Positions 47,905-58,518 of a DNA stretch of 64,000 bases are shown here, piece by piece; within the stretch, counting starts at the first letter, position 1; each line of letters opens with the position of its first letter. The DNA is taken from assembly GCF_030068455.1 (NCBI RefSeq), contig NZ_JAQOSQ010000019.1:1-64000 (forward strand). Direction: 5' to 3'. A program made the translations under genes and the position numbers. The notes below the pieces were generated by a model. It ran no database searches. It was not told the DNA's origin and saw nothing but the letters and a program-made list of their open reading frames with translations. This DNA comes from Roseofilum casamattae BLCC-M143. GTDB taxonomy: Bacteria; Cyanobacteriota; Cyanobacteriia; Cyanobacteriales; Desertifilaceae.

Positions 47905-49086
47905 CTAGGACTGAGAAAGGCGCTTAACCTCTTCCCCACCCAACATTTCCTCCGTCTCGCGTAGCAGATCGGGAATGACTTCAGCGTGGGGACTGTTCGC
48001 TAAACAAGGGGCAAAATCGAAGCGTTCGAGGTCTTTCGCTTTTTGTCCGGGAAACCAATGACCGCCATTGCCAATCAGGTTATAGCGCTTTTTGCCGTAC
48101 TCGATCAGATCGTAAGCGAGAACCAGATTGCGCAACCAGAGAATGGTGGGAATATTAATATTGCCGGGAGTCATCTCTGGAGTGGGTAGACCAAATCGCC
48201 AAGTTTTGTACCAGGTTTCCCCAAGAATTGCGATCGCTGCTTCCTCCAAACGGGCGAGAATGGGAGGGAGAAGGGTATCGGCCCGATCGAGCAGGGGTAA
48301 AACCTTCAGGTGTTCGTCAAAATCGCTGGGACGAGCGGCTCCTAAGCTGAGGGTATGCACTTGCCCATGGCTCAGACAAAACAAGTCGTTAAACACCATC
48401 GGACTCAGGGGCGCGCACAGATCCACCAGCTTTTGCGGCGGTTGATAGAGCATTCCGCCTTTATCGGACGGGCTAATGATAAACACGCCCATATCGTGTC
48501 GCTTTGCGGCGGCGATCGCCGGCCAGTTGAGCTGGTTAATATAATACCAATGTAAATTTACATAATCGAATTGGTCGGTCTCGATAGCACGGACAATGAC
48601 ATCCGTCGGGCCGTGTGTCGAAAAGCCAATATGCCCGATTCTCCCTTGCTTTTGGTACTCCCGCGCCACATCTAAACATCCGCCAGGACGAACCGTATCT
48701 TCAATAATCTCATCCGTGTTAATGCCATGAATCCCGAGAATATCGATGTAGTCGAGTTGCAGCCGTTGCAAAGAGGTTTCTAACTTGTCGCGAAAGACTT
48801 GCGGGTCTGGGTTGGGAACCACCTTCGTTTGCATGATGAAGCGATCGCGGGGTAAAGTGGGTAAAATCTGCCCCAGTTGTACTTCCGAGCTACCATAGCC
48901 CCTAGCGGTTTCAATATGGTTAATTCCCAGCTCGAGCGCGCGGTGTATAGTCGCTTCCAGGTTTTCCTGATTGTCGGCAGGAATCTCCCCTAGAGGAACA
49001 TCTTGCCATTTGTATTGATAGCGCATCCCACCACAAGAAAAGATGGGCATGTCCAGACCGGTTCTGCCAAATCGTCGATACTGCAT
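47905..49086 (-). CDS. Aldo/keto reductase
   Basis: A 393-residue NAD(P)H-dependent oxidoreductase with the AKR barrel. N-terminal RRFGRTGLDMPIFSCGGMRY, the catalytic-Tyr segment INHIETARGYGSSEVQLG (usually DTA..YG), the Lys in FIMQTKVVP and the His in DILGIHGIN are in place. The C-terminal 100 residues go beyond the barrel, as in larger AKRs of the YdhF/4Fe-4S-linked type, but no Cys cluster is present. It lies upstream of recA on the same strand with a 156-base gap. Substrate unknown. Confidence 0.85.
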   Translation of the reverse strand: MQYRRFGRTGLDMPIFSCGGMRYQYKWQDVPLGEIPADNQENLEATIHRALELGINHIETARGYGSSEVQLGQILPTLPRDRFIMQTKVVPNPDPQVFRDKLETSLQRLQLDYIDILGIHGINTDEIIEDTVRPGGCLDVAREYQKQGRIGHIGFSTHGPTDVIVRAIETDQFDYVNLHWYYINQLNWPAIAAAKRHDMGVFIISPSDKGGMLYQPPQKLVDLCAPLSPMVFNDLFCLSHGQVHTLSLGAARPSDFDEHLKVLPLLDRADTLLPPILARLEEAAIAILGETWYKTWRFGLPTPEMTPGNINIPTILWLRNLVLAYDLIEYGKKRYNLIGNGGHWFPGQKAKDLERFDFAPCLANSPHAEVIPDLLRETEEMLGGEEVKRLSQS

Positions 49087-49302
49087 GGTTGATGGAGTTA
49101 ATCCTACTGGCTTATTTCTCAGGATAAACGCTTAACTTACTTTTTTGCAGGCAATCGTCTTGCGATCGCGATCGCGCCAAAACGTGAAGAGTTAGATACA
49201 ACTTACGAGTCTGAGGGCATTAAACGATAAGATCGAATATAGCCTGTTAAAGCGTTGCAGCTCAGGTTCCGATCGCTGTCAATCTCTTCTGATGTAAAAA
49301 CT

Positions 49303-50349
49303 ATGACTATGAATATAGATATCTCAGAATTAGATCGTCTCGAAAATTCCGTACAAGATCTATTATCTGCTGCCAAGCTAGAGCTAGAAGCTACTCGCTT
49401 GGAACAGCAGCGAGACGAGCAAGTTCAAGCCGCTGTTGCCGAAATTGAAAAACGACTCAAACCCTTACTAGCTGATGTGGAAAAAATACTAACAGATTTC
49501 GATCGCATGAGCCTTGGTGATAGTATGACCCGACAAAAACTAGAAGAAAAAGCAGCCGATCTGCGCCAACAATTGGAAGAGGCTCCTATCTTAGCGGCCC
49601 AAGTGGCCGACCGCCAATTAATCCTGAATGAAGAACGGTTGCTCGACGAACAATTAGCCGATCGAACCCATCGCTGGCGACAGGAATTGAAAGCCGATCT
49701 GCTCGATATGATTGCCGAACAAGAGGATTTTTATAGCGCCACCGATGCTGCGGTTGCCATCCGACCTTATATTCAAGACCTCAAAGGAGTTCAAGGACTA
49801 GAAGAAGTGGTCGAAGCCTTGATCGATCAAATCAATTCCTATAGCAAAGAAGGCCCGGTTGCCCGCTTGCGCGGCTCTCACGAGCAAACCCTTAATTTTA
49901 TCTATGATAAGGCTATGGAAAACCGCGCTCGCGTCGAACTGCCACGTAACGTGCAACCTCGCACTCGTCACCGCGTTTCGGAAAAACAACCCAATCGCTA
50001 TACTTCTTTGCAAGGAAAAATTGTCGTGTTTGGCGGCCATGATAAGTTAGCAACAGCCGTGAAAAATCGCTTGCGATCGTCAAATGTGGATCTAAATTGG
50101 TGTACGGCCCAAGATGGCTTGCAAATGGCCCAGCAGGTGGAAAGCCATATTGCCAGTGCCGATCTAGTGTTGATCGTGACCGGGTATGCCAGTCATGCGC
50201 TCACCGAAAAAGCCATGCAAGCGGCTCAAGCAGTGGGATTAGCTCCAGAGATGATTAACACGACGGGAATGACCAAGGTTTTGGAAAGAATTGAGATAGC
50301 ATTAAAGTCTAAGTTACTGGCTCGTCGGTTAAATAATTCGACAAAATAA
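49303..50349 (+). CDS. Coiled-coil protein with C-terminal DUF2325-like domain
   Basis: A 348-residue protein. Residues 5-130 form a long coiled coil rich in Glu, Leu and Gln (LEATRLEQQRDEQVQAAVAE). The C-terminal 100 residues (GKIVVFGGHDKLATAVKNRL ... ADLVLIVTGYASHALTEKAM) fit the DUF2325 pattern, a Rossmann-like fold of unknown role. The start is at the first ATG of MTMNIDISELD; the earlier TTG at 49255 adds 16 atypical residues. It converges on rpiA and shares a hairpin terminator with it. Function unknown. Confidence 0.75.
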   Translation: MTMNIDISELDRLENSVQDLLSAAKLELEATRLEQQRDEQVQAAVAEIEKRLKPLLADVEKILTDFDRMSLGDSMTRQKLEEKAADLRQQLEEAPILAAQVADRQLILNEERLLDEQLADRTHRWRQELKADLLDMIAEQEDFYSATDAAVAIRPYIQDLKGVQGLEEVVEALIDQINSYSKEGPVARLRGSHEQTLNFIYDKAMENRARVELPRNVQPRTRHRVSEKQPNRYTSLQGKIVVFGGHDKLATAVKNRLRSSNVDLNWCTAQDGLQMAQQVESHIASADLVLIVTGYASHALTEKAMQAAQAVGLAPEMINTTGMTKVLERIEIALKSKLLARRLNNSTK

Positions 50350-50355
50350 GCGATC

Positions 50356-50395
50356 GTGGATAATCAGTAGGCAAGTTCAGCCATTGATTATCCAC
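50356..50395. terminator. Hairpin shared by the convergent DUF2325-like gene and rpiA
   Basis: A perfect 11-bp inverted repeat (GTGGATAATCA/TGATTATCCAC) with an 18-base loop occupies nearly the entire 54-base gap between the two stop codons. There is no clear T-run on either side, so termination efficiency is uncertain. Confidence 0.55.
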
Positions 50396-50403
50396 GCACC
50401 GAT

Positions 50404-51111
50404 CTAAAACTCGCGCACTGAGGGTTGGTTATCTTTGACTTCTCCAACGAGAATGATGTCGGCAACGCCAACAAAAAGACCGTTTTCCAGAACCCCAGGA
50501 ATATTATTCAGAGTGGCTTCTAATTCAGCCGGGTTATCGATTTGGTCAAATTTAACATCAATAACCATGTTGCCTTGATCGGTAATCACGGGGCCGGCTT
50601 TTTTGACTCCCATCCGCAGTTGAGGCTGGCCGCCTAATTTGGCGATCGCCTTCATCACGGGAGTCACGGCCATGGGAATGACTTCAACCGGTAACAAGAA
50701 CGTCGATCCCAACCGGTCAACCAACTTACCCGAATCAACCACCACAATAAAGCAATCGGCGAGAGAATCAACAATTTTTTCTCGAGTATGGGCAGCTCCC
50801 CCACCTTTGATCAGGTTTTTGTTAGGATCGACTTCATCAGCACCGTCAATGGCCAGATCCATACGGTCGATCGCATCTAGAGTCGTCAGAGGAATATTGT
50901 ACTTAGCCGCCAAAACTTCGGCTTGAAAGGAGGTCGGGACGCCGACAATATTATCGATCTCGCCAGCTTTCAGGCGATCGCCAATAAACTCGATCGCATA
51001 AGCCGTTGTCGATCCAGTGCCTAATCCGACGATCGTTCCTGACTTGACCTTAGCCGCTGCTGCTCTGCCTACTTCTTGCTTCATTAATTTTACTGGATCG
51101 GTTGCACTCAT
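50404..51111 (-). CDS. rpiA: Ribose-5-phosphate isomerase A
   Basis: A 235-residue cytoplasmic enzyme interconverting ribose-5-phosphate and ribulose-5-phosphate in the Calvin and pentose-phosphate cycles. Phosphate-binding [12 protein letters not shown], active-site [21 protein letters not shown] with the catalytic acid, and [16 protein letters not shown] are intact. Length is normal for the family. ATG start ([15 protein letters not shown]). Confidence 0.97.
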   Translation of the reverse strand: MSATDPVKLMKQEVGRAAAAKVKSGTIVGLGTGSTTAYAIEFIGDRLKAGEIDNIVGVPTSFQAEVLAAKYNIPLTTLDAIDRMDLAIDGADEVDPNKNLIKGGGAAHTREKIVDSLADCFIVVVDSGKLVDRLGSTFLLPVEVIPMAVTPVMKAIAKLGGQPQLRMGVKKAGPVITDQGNMVIDVKFDQIDNPAELEATLNNIPGVLENGLFVGVADIILVGEVKDNQPSVREF

Positions 51112-51399
51112 AAGTTTAATATTGCCTCTAAGTTTGAAGATTTTTACTGCTTCCTAGGCTTACAATGTTCTCAAGTCCTAGGTACTGTTAGTCTACTATC
51201 TGGGGTCACCCTTTGAGGACGAGATTCAGTAGCAAGAGTCTTGCAAGCGGCTCCCAGGCGATCGATCGCGCGATCGCCGCTATGAAGACCTCCTCCCTTG
51301 CGATCGGTCAGACCCCTTCGGCCAAGAACCATCTCCCATGGCTACCCTGTGCCAGAAGTTATCTCCCACGAGCGCTTTTGCGTTGAGGTCATTGAAATT

Positions 51400-52842
51400 A
51401 TGTCATTCACTTCCGATCCATCTCCTAGAGCTGATATTCTTGTAGTTGACGATACTCCAGAGAATCTCAGGCTTTTGGTGAAAATTTTGCGGGAGAAATC
51501 CTATAAAGTTAGACCTGTCCCCAATGGTCAATTAGCATTATCGGCGATCGCAGCAAGTCCTCCCGACTTAGTCCTACTCGATGTCATGATGCCTGGGATG
51601 AATGGATATCAGGTCTGCGAAATCCTCAAAAGCCAACCTCACACTCAATCCATTCCGATTGTTTTCATCACGGCAATGAATGAAGTGTTAGACAAGGTGA
51701 AAGGCTTTAGCCTAGGCGCTGTAGACTATATCATTAAGCCTTTTGAGATCGAAGAGGTTCTCGTCCGGGTACATACTCATTTAGAGAATAGTCTCCTGCA
51801 AAAACGATTGCAAGAGAAAAATATTGAACTCGAATTAGCCCTAGACCAACTCAAACAAACCCAAAATCAATTAATTCAATCAGAAAAAATGGCGATCTTG
51901 GGACAGCTGATGGCTGGCATCGCTCATGAAATTAATACTCCCCTCGGAGCCATTCGAGCCTCAGCCGATAATATGTCTAACTTTTTTAACTATACATTAG
52001 AGAAAATACCCGATTTCTTTCATAACCTCAAAGAACCCGAGCGAGAATTTTTTCGGAAAATCAGCGATCGCGTTCCAGAAGGAGACATTCATCTATCTAG
52101 CCGCGAAAAACGTGCTTGTCGCCGCCAGTTAACCAAGCAACTTACGGCCGGTTGCGTAACCAGTCCCGACAGCATCGCCGATAGCCTAGTCGATATTGGC
52201 ATTTGTGAAGAAATTGATGAGATCGTTCCCCAACTACAGGAGGATGAGAATCGCCACATTCTGGACATGGTCTATCAAATCTCGAGTATTCGCAAAAGTT
52301 TTAAGACCATTCTCACGGCAACCGAACGAGCGGCAAAAGTGGTGATTGCCCTGAAGCGATATGCCAGACAAGATTTGACCAGTCATAAAGAACTAGCCCA
52401 AGTGGAGTTAGGATTAGATACAGCCCTAACATTGTACCAAAATAAATTCAAACATGGCATTGAAATCGTCAAAAACTACGAACCCGTACCGCCGATTTGG
52501 TGCTATGTTGACGAACTCAACCAAGTGTGGACTAACCTGATTAATAATGCGATGCAAGCCATGAATTACAAAGGAACAATAACCATCGATTTGTTCCAAG
52601 TTGGCGATCGCATTACGGTGAAGATAAAAGATACAGGTTCGGGAATAAAGCCAGAACACATGCCGCAGATTTTTGAGGTATTCTTTACCACGAAATCTCC
52701 AGGAGAAGGCAGTGGACTAGGACTAGACATCGTCAAAAAAATTATTGACAAACATCAGGGGACAATCGAAGTCAAATCTGTTCCTGGTAATACTGAATTT
52801 ACCGTAACATTACCTATCGTCAAGCTAGAGGTAAACTCCTAA
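51400..52842 (+). CDS. Receiver-linked histidine kinase
   Basis: A 480-residue soluble protein. Receiver 10-130 (acceptor Asp61, DYIIKPF), coiled coil 130-165, kinase core with His176 in the GIAHEINTP H-box of HPK4-type kinases, a long insertion (about 190-325) between the H-box helices and the ATPase, and an HATPase with NLINNAMQAMNYKG, KDTGSGI and GSGLGLDIV. The start at the ATG before SFTSDPSPRADIL is preferred over 51298. Its stop codon overlaps the start of the next response regulator (TAATG), so the two are translationally coupled and probably form a pair. Confidence 0.92.
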   Translation: MSFTSDPSPRADILVVDDTPENLRLLVKILREKSYKVRPVPNGQLALSAIAASPPDLVLLDVMMPGMNGYQVCEILKSQPHTQSIPIVFITAMNEVLDKVKGFSLGAVDYIIKPFEIEEVLVRVHTHLENSLLQKRLQEKNIELELALDQLKQTQNQLIQSEKMAILGQLMAGIAHEINTPLGAIRASADNMSNFFNYTLEKIPDFFHNLKEPEREFFRKISDRVPEGDIHLSSREKRACRRQLTKQLTAGCVTSPDSIADSLVDIGICEEIDEIVPQLQEDENRHILDMVYQISSIRKSFKTILTATERAAKVVIALKRYARQDLTSHKELAQVELGLDTALTLYQNKFKHGIEIVKNYEPVPPIWCYVDELNQVWTNLINNAMQAMNYKGTITIDLFQVGDRITVKIKDTGSGIKPEHMPQIFEVFFTTKSPGEGSGLGLDIVKKIIDKHQGTIEVKSVPGNTEFTVTLPIVKLEVNS

Positions 52843-53249
52843 TGACTAAACCAATGATTTTATGCGTTGATGATGAAGCTGTTGTTCTGAATAGCTTAAA
52901 AATCCAGTTGAAAAATGCGTTCTTAGATAATTATATTTATGAATTAGCCGAAAGCGCTGATGAAGCGTGGGAAATTATTCAAGAATTCCAAGATGACGAA
53001 CTCGATCTGATTGTAATCGTATCGGACTGGCTCATGCCAGGAATCAAAGGCGATGAATTTCTCATCAGTATTCATGAGAAATTTCCTCAAGTCGTAAAGG
53101 TAATGTTAACCGGGCAAGCCGATCGCTGCGCCATCGAACGGGCCCGGAGCGAGGCTAATTTATATTGCTACATTGCGAAACCTTGGAACCAAGATGACTT
53201 GATCGAAACAATTCGTTCGGGTTTGCAGCAGCTTGAGATGTATAATTAG
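52842..53249 (+). CDS. Single-domain response regulator
   Basis: A 135-residue stand-alone receiver. Acidic pocket CVDDE at the N-terminus, acceptor Asp62 in VSDWLMPGIKGDE, then KVMLTGQAD and CYIAKPW. It belongs to the KPW subtype, like the first receivers of the kinases at 26053 and the cyclase at 53342. With no output domain it is likely a phosphate shuttle or allosteric regulator between the kinase upstream and the cyclase downstream. Confidence 0.92.
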   Translation: MTKPMILCVDDEAVVLNSLKIQLKNAFLDNYIYELAESADEAWEIIQEFQDDELDLIVIVSDWLMPGIKGDEFLISIHEKFPQVVKVMLTGQADRCAIERARSEANLYCYIAKPWNQDDLIETIRSGLQQLEMYN

Positions 53250-53341
53250 CTTAACCTCTCAACGATAGAGGATTCATGCTTGACTTTAGCAATCAATACC
53301 CGATCCTATATGAATGATTCTGATTCTGATTTAATTTTATT

Positions 53342-55141
53342 ATGAGTAAGCCGGTTATTTTATGTGTTGATGACGAACACTTTATACTCGACAGTCTCAA
53401 ACGAATGTTGAGACGAGAATTTGGCAGGTCTTATCAAGTAGAATTAGCCGAAAATGGTAATGAAGCTCTGGGGATTATGGATAAATATCTCTCGGATAAG
53501 GGAGAGATTGTTCTGGTAATTTCCGATTACATGATGCCGAGGATGAAAGGAGACGAACTATTACAAAAAATACATGAAACATGTCCGAGAACCATTAAAA
53601 TTATGCTCACCGGGCAAGCCGATATTGAAGGAATTCGCAATGTGGTGAACTATGCCAATCTCTACCGATATATTACGAAACCTTGGCAAATTGAAGATCT
53701 GCGTTTAACAATTCGGGAGGCTCTCAATAGTTATTCACAGGAAAAGATGATTGTTGAAACGAATGTGCAATTGCAAAATGCTAATGCGAGCTTAGAAAAA
53801 CTCAATCAAGAACAAGCCCGTTTGATTCAATCTCTACAACAAGCTGAAGACAAATACCGGCGTATTTTTGAGAATGCATTAGAAGGAATTTTTCAATCCA
53901 CTCCAGAGGGGCAGTATATTAGTGCGAATCCAGCTCTAGCGCGGATCTATGGCTATGATTCAACCGAGGAGTTAATGGAGTCGGTGACTGAAATTGGGAA
54001 TCAACTGTATGTTGAGGGCGATCGCCGACAAGAGTTTATTGATATTATGGACGAGCAGAACTCGGTTTCTGCGTTTGAATCCCAGGTCTATCGCAAAGAT
54101 GGGAGTATCATTTGGATTTCGGAGAATGCACGCACCGTGCGCGATGATGAAGGCAAATTACTCTACTACCAAGGATTTATTGAGGAAATCACGGAACGGA
54201 AGGAGTCGGAAGCCGAACGGCAACAATTTATTGAGGATATGTTCGAGGTCAATGCGAACTTAGAAATTGCCTTGAGCGATCTCGAAAGCTCTTTAAATAC
54301 AGAAGTAGAATTAAAAAATGCCTACGGTCGTTTTGTTCCTCATGAATTTATTCAATTACTGAATAAAGAAAGTATTTTAGATATTAATATCGGCAACCAC
54401 GTTCAGAAAGAGATGTCGATTATCTTTTCGGATATTCGCGACTTTACTAGCTTATCGGAAAGCATGAGTCCGGAAGATAATTTTAGATTTATTAATGCTT
54501 ATCTGTCGCGGATGGAACCTGCTATCATTGAGAACCACGGCTTTATTGATAAGTATATTGGCGATGCCATAATGGCTTTATTTGATGGCAGTGCCGATGA
54601 TGCCGTGCAAGCCGGAATTGCTATGCTCGACGAGCTACATGTTTATAATGAAACGCGCGGCCGGCCCGGACGACCGAAGCTCAATATCGGGATTGGGATT
54701 AATACGGGTTTAATGATGGTGGGAACCGTTGGCGGTCAAAATCGGATGGACAGTACGGTAATTAGCGATGCGGTTAACCTTGCCTCTCGCTTGGAAGGCT
54801 TGACCAAAAATTATAAGGTTCCGCTTCTGATTTCGGAGCATACATTTTTGCGATTAAAGCACCCTTATGAATATGAAATCAGAATTATTGACAAAGTGCG
54901 GGTAAAAGGGAAGTCAGAGCGGGTTTCTGTCTTTGAGATATTCAATGCCGATCCCGAGCCGATGAGAATCGCGAAAAGCCAAACAAAAACGTTATTTGAG
55001 CAAGGACTAACTTATTATTATCTCCAGCGCTTTCCCCAAGCAGCAGAACGATTTGAAGAGTGCCTGCGTATTTGTCCGCCAGATCAGGTGTCGCAGATTT
55101 ATTTTAACCAAGTTATTGAATATTTGTACGGAAAAAAATAA
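53342..55141 (+). CDS. Receiver-PAS-class III adenylate cyclase
   Basis: A 599-residue soluble protein. Receiver 1-130 (acceptor Asp62, RYITKPW), coiled coil, PAS about 165-290 (YRRIFENALEGIFQSTPEGQ), then FVPHEFIQLLNKESI and the catalytic domain about 345-530. Metal ligands Asp364 (FSDIRDFTSL) and Asp408 (YIGDAIMALF), the adenine-selecting pair Lys404 and Asp476, and the transition-state Asn479 and Arg483 (AVNLASR) are all present, so it should make cAMP. The receiver is expected to control it; the adjacent single-domain regulator and kinase are the obvious partners. TAATG couples its end to the GST gene. A C-terminal TPR-like helix pair (FPQAAERFEECLRI) is present. Confidence 0.93.
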   Translation: MSKPVILCVDDEHFILDSLKRMLRREFGRSYQVELAENGNEALGIMDKYLSDKGEIVLVISDYMMPRMKGDELLQKIHETCPRTIKIMLTGQADIEGIRNVVNYANLYRYITKPWQIEDLRLTIREALNSYSQEKMIVETNVQLQNANASLEKLNQEQARLIQSLQQAEDKYRRIFENALEGIFQSTPEGQYISANPALARIYGYDSTEELMESVTEIGNQLYVEGDRRQEFIDIMDEQNSVSAFESQVYRKDGSIIWISENARTVRDDEGKLLYYQGFIEEITERKESEAERQQFIEDMFEVNANLEIALSDLESSLNTEVELKNAYGRFVPHEFIQLLNKESILDINIGNHVQKEMSIIFSDIRDFTSLSESMSPEDNFRFINAYLSRMEPAIIENHGFIDKYIGDAIMALFDGSADDAVQAGIAMLDELHVYNETRGRPGRPKLNIGIGINTGLMMVGTVGGQNRMDSTVISDAVNLASRLEGLTKNYKVPLLISEHTFLRLKHPYEYEIRIIDKVRVKGKSERVSVFEIFNADPEPMRIAKSQTKTLFEQGLTYYYLQRFPQAAERFEECLRICPPDQVSQIYFNQVIEYLYGKK

Positions 55142-55803
55142 TGCGCTTGTTGCAATTTAGTACGTCTCATTATTGTCGTAAAGCTCGGTTGATTTTAGGG
55201 TATAAGCAACTCGCTTATGAGGTAGAAAACCTGACTCCAGGCGCTCATGTTTTGCGCGTAAAACCCTTAACCGGCGGGCAAACTCTGCCAGTTTTATTGA
55301 CTCCAACAACAGCAATTGGAGATTCGACTCGAATTTGGCAATACTTGGAAGAATCCGATCGCGATCGCCCCATTACCTTAACCGATCGCCAACTGCAGCA
55401 AGAAGCCGAACTGCTCGAAGATTGGTTAGACGAAAGCATCGGCGTCGCGACTCGATTTGTTTATTATGACTATCGCTCAGGTGAAGGCAAGTCTATCGAT
55501 CCATCCTGGTTTAGCCAAGCCATCATCCAAATTGTGAAGCGCCAGTATGGAATTAACTCCACTTCAGTCACCCTAGCTAGCGATCGCCTGAAACTTGGAT
55601 TAAGTATTCTTGCCGATCGCTGGCGAGATCGGCCCTACCTCGTTGGCGGCCGACTCAGCATTGCCGATCTAGCCGCCGCCGCTCTCCTCAGTCCTTTAGC
55701 TCTAATTCCCAGCTATCGCGATCGCTATCCCTGGCTCTTTGACCGCATCATTGAAATACATCAAACCTGCAACGAACCCCTACCCCCCGGTTTAGGACAC
55801 TGA
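55141..55803 (+). CDS. Glutathione S-transferase-like protein
   Basis: A 220-residue protein with a thioredoxin-like N-terminal domain (1-80; LLQFSTSHYCRKARLILGYK, where CxxK replaces the CxxC of glutaredoxins, then GQTLPVLL with the cis-Pro and GDSTRIWQYLE) and a helical C-terminal domain with the RPYLVGGRLSIADLAAAALL segment conserved in GSTs. It overlaps the cyclase stop codon by one base, which implies co-translation; the functional link to cAMP signalling is not known. Substrate unknown. Confidence 0.88.
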   Translation: MRLLQFSTSHYCRKARLILGYKQLAYEVENLTPGAHVLRVKPLTGGQTLPVLLTPTTAIGDSTRIWQYLEESDRDRPITLTDRQLQQEAELLEDWLDESIGVATRFVYYDYRSGEGKSIDPSWFSQAIIQIVKRQYGINSTSVTLASDRLKLGLSILADRWRDRPYLVGGRLSIADLAAAALLSPLALIPSYRDRYPWLFDRIIEIHQTCNEPLPPGLGH

Positions 55804-56023
55804 GAAAATTGACACCTATTCCCCATTCCCTATCCAAAGCCTGCCTTTAAAGGTAATGTTATACCGATTAGCGTTTCTGGCTGAATACAAAACTTTCTCC
55901 CAATCGCTCTATTTGTTAAGATTCATGATGAAATATCAATAAATGTAATAATCCAATCCCGATCGGGGATGCGATCGCTCAACTCCACCTGCATAGCTTT
56001 AACTTAAGGAAGGATACATACTA

Positions 56024-58348
56024 ATGCCGACAACCATTGCTGCCGAACAAATCGACCGAATAGTCTGGAACCAACACCACGACCCCTTTGAAGTTCTCGG
56101 CCCCCACAAAATTGAAGACAATGGCAAAGTCACCTGGGTCGTGCGAGCCTATCAACCCGATGCAGACGCTGTATGGGTTTGGCTTCCCGAGCAGCGCCAA
56201 GAATATCCAATGCAATCTCGGCACAACCCTCACTTCTTCGAGTGTTCCATTGACCTTCCCGAACTAAAGAACTACCAACTGCGGGTCAAAGAAGGCGATC
56301 GCGAACGCATCATCTACGACCCCTACGCCTTTCGCTCCCCCAAACTCACCGAATTTGATATCCACCTCTTCGCCGAAGGCAACCACCACCGCATCTACGA
56401 AAAACTCGGCGCTCACCTGATGACCGTCGATGGCGTCAACGGCGTCTACTTCGCCGTTTGGGCCCCCAATGCCAGAAACGTCTCCATTCTCGGGCAATTC
56501 AATAACTGGGACGGTCGCCGCCACCAAATGCGCCGCACGGGCAACGGAGTTTGGGAACTCTTCATTCCCGACCTAGGAACGAACACCGCCTACAAATACG
56601 AAATCAAAAACCCCGCCGGACACATCTACGAAAAATCCGACCCCTACGGCTTCCAGCAAGAAGTGCGGCCCAAAACGGCCTCCATCGTCACCGACCTCGA
56701 CTCCTACACCTGGAACGATAGTGAATGGATGGAAAAACGGCGCAACAGCGACGCTTTAAACCAACCCATTTCTGTCTACGAACTCCATCTCGGTTCTTGG
56801 TTGCACGCCTCCTCGGAAGAACCGGCAAAACTGCCCAACGGCGACACCGAACCGGTGGTCATCACCTCCGAACTCAACCCCGGCGGTCGCTTCCTCACCT
56901 ACCGCGAACTGGCCGAGAAGCTGGTTCCTTACGTCAAAGAACTCGGCTTTACCCACATCGAACTCTTACCCGTCGCCGAACACCCCTTTGATGGCAGTTG
57001 GGGATACCAAGTTACCGGGTATTATGCTGCTACCTCCCGGTTTGGCACGCCGCAAGACTTCATGTACTTTGTCGATACCTGCCACCAAAATGGTATTGGA
57101 GTTCTGATTGACTGGGTTCCGGGACACTTCCCGAAAGACGGTCACGGTCTTGCCTTCTTTGACGGCACTCATCTCTACGAACATGCCGACCCGCGCAAGG
57201 GGGAACACAAAGAATGGGGAACTCTGGTCTTTAACTACGGACGCAACGAGGTCCGTAACTTCTTGGTGGCTAACGCTCTCTTCTGGTATGACAAGTATCA
57301 TATTGATGGAATGCGCGTTGATGCTGTCGCTTCCATGCTCTATCTGAACTATCTGCGTAAAGATGGAGAATGGGTGGCGAACCAGTATGGAGGAGTCGAA
57401 CATATTGAAGCAGCGGACTTCCTGCGGCAAGTCAACCATTGTTTATTTAGTTATTTCCCCGGTACTATTTCGGTGGCGGAAGAATCCACATCTTGGCCCA
57501 TGGTCTCCTGGCCCACTTATGTGGGCGGTCTCGGATTTAACTTGAAGTGGAATATGGGCTGGATGCACGATATGCTCGACTACTTCAAGCAAGATCCCTG
57601 GTTCCGTCAGTTCCACCAAAATAATGTCACTTTCAGCATTATGTACCACTACAGCGAAAACTTTATGTTGGCGCTCTCTCACGACGAAGTGGTCCATTGT
57701 AAGAGCAGCATTATTGGGAAAATGCCGGGGCCGACTGACGATCCCTCTTACTGGCAGAAGTTTGCGAACGTTCGCGCGCTGTTTACTTATATGTACGCTC
57801 ACCCCGGAAAGAAAACCCTGTTTATGGGGATGGAGTTCGGACAGTGGAGCGAGTGGAATGTCTGGAGCGACTTAGAGTGGCATCTGTTGCAATACGAGTC
57901 TCATCAAAAGCTGAAGCAGTTTATGAGCGATATTAATGCTCTGTATCGCAGCGAGCCATCTCTCTATACCGCAGATTTCGACCAGAAAGGCTTTGACTGG
58001 ATTGATTGTAATGACAATCAGCATAGCGTGGTCTCGTTTGTCCGTCGCGATAAGGAGACTGATGATTTTATTGTGGCTGTTTGTAATTTTACACCTGAGC
58101 CTCACAGCAACTACCGAATTGGCGTTCCGGAACCGGGATTCTATACGGAGTTGTTCAATAGCGATGCCGGGAAATATGGCGGGACTAATATGGGCAATTT
58201 AGGCGGTAAGTGGACGGATGAGTGGTGGTATCATAATTATCCCCATTCCATTGACTTGTGCTTGCCTCCGCTGGGAGTGTTGCTCTTGAAGTTAGACCGC
58301 GAGAAAACTCAGGCGGCTTTAGCGGGAGCTGAGGCTGAAGTCAATTAA
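56024..58348 (+). CDS. glgB: 1,4-alpha-glucan branching enzyme GlgB
   Basis: A 774-residue GH13 enzyme that makes alpha-1,6 branches in glycogen. Two N-terminal beta domains (N1 about 15-105 and CBM48 about 125-230), then the catalytic barrel with nucleophile Asp433 ([12 protein letters not shown]), acid/base Glu486 (VAEEST), and the stabilising Asp in LSHDEVVH, plus the C-terminal all-beta domain ending [13 protein letters not shown]. Full length for the N1-containing cyanobacterial form. It is preceded by AAGGAAGG, about 11 bases from the ATG, and followed by a hairpin terminator. Confidence 0.97.
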   Translation: MPTTIAAEQIDRIVWNQHHDPFEVLGPHKIEDNGKVTWVVRAYQPDADAVWVWLPEQRQEYPMQSRHNPHFFECSIDLPELKNYQLRVKEGDRERIIYDPYAFRSPKLTEFDIHLFAEGNHHRIYEKLGAHLMTVDGVNGVYFAVWAPNARNVSILGQFNNWDGRRHQMRRTGNGVWELFIPDLGTNTAYKYEIKNPAGHIYEKSDPYGFQQEVRPKTASIVTDLDSYTWNDSEWMEKRRNSDALNQPISVYELHLGSWLHASSEEPAKLPNGDTEPVVITSELNPGGRFLTYRELAEKLVPYVKELGFTHIELLPVAEHPFDGSWGYQVTGYYAATSRFGTPQDFMYFVDTCHQNGIGVLIDWVPGHFPKDGHGLAFFDGTHLYEHADPRKGEHKEWGTLVFNYGRNEVRNFLVANALFWYDKYHIDGMRVDAVASMLYLNYLRKDGEWVANQYGGVEHIEAADFLRQVNHCLFSYFPGTISVAEESTSWPMVSWPTYVGGLGFNLKWNMGWMHDMLDYFKQDPWFRQFHQNNVTFSIMYHYSENFMLALSHDEVVHCKSSIIGKMPGPTDDPSYWQKFANVRALFTYMYAHPGKKTLFMGMEFGQWSEWNVWSDLEWHLLQYESHQKLKQFMSDINALYRSEPSLYTADFDQKGFDWIDCNDNQHSVVSFVRRDKETDDFIVAVCNFTPEPHSNYRIGVPEPGFYTELFNSDAGKYGGTNMGNLGGKWTDEWWYHNYPHSIDLCLPPLGVLLLKLDREKTQAALAGAEAEVN

Positions 58349-58446
58349 CATTTGTTTCGGTTAAGCGATCGCAAGCGAGAAGTTCTCATTTGCGATCGTT
58401 GGCAATTAAGGTTTGAGAAGATGGATAGGGTAGAGCAAATCGATCG

Positions 58447-58480
58447 CGACTCGGTTCTTTGAGAATAGGGAACCGAGTCG
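58447..58480 (+). terminator. Probable terminator downstream of glgB
   Basis: A perfect 10-bp stem (CGACTCGGTT/AACCGAGTCG) with a 14-base loop and a T-rich tail, about 100 bases after the glgB stop and before the convergent gene at 58519. Confidence 0.6.
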
Positions 58481-58518
58481 TTTGCATTTTGCAGAGTTGG
58501 AGAAGAAAACGAGGGGGG

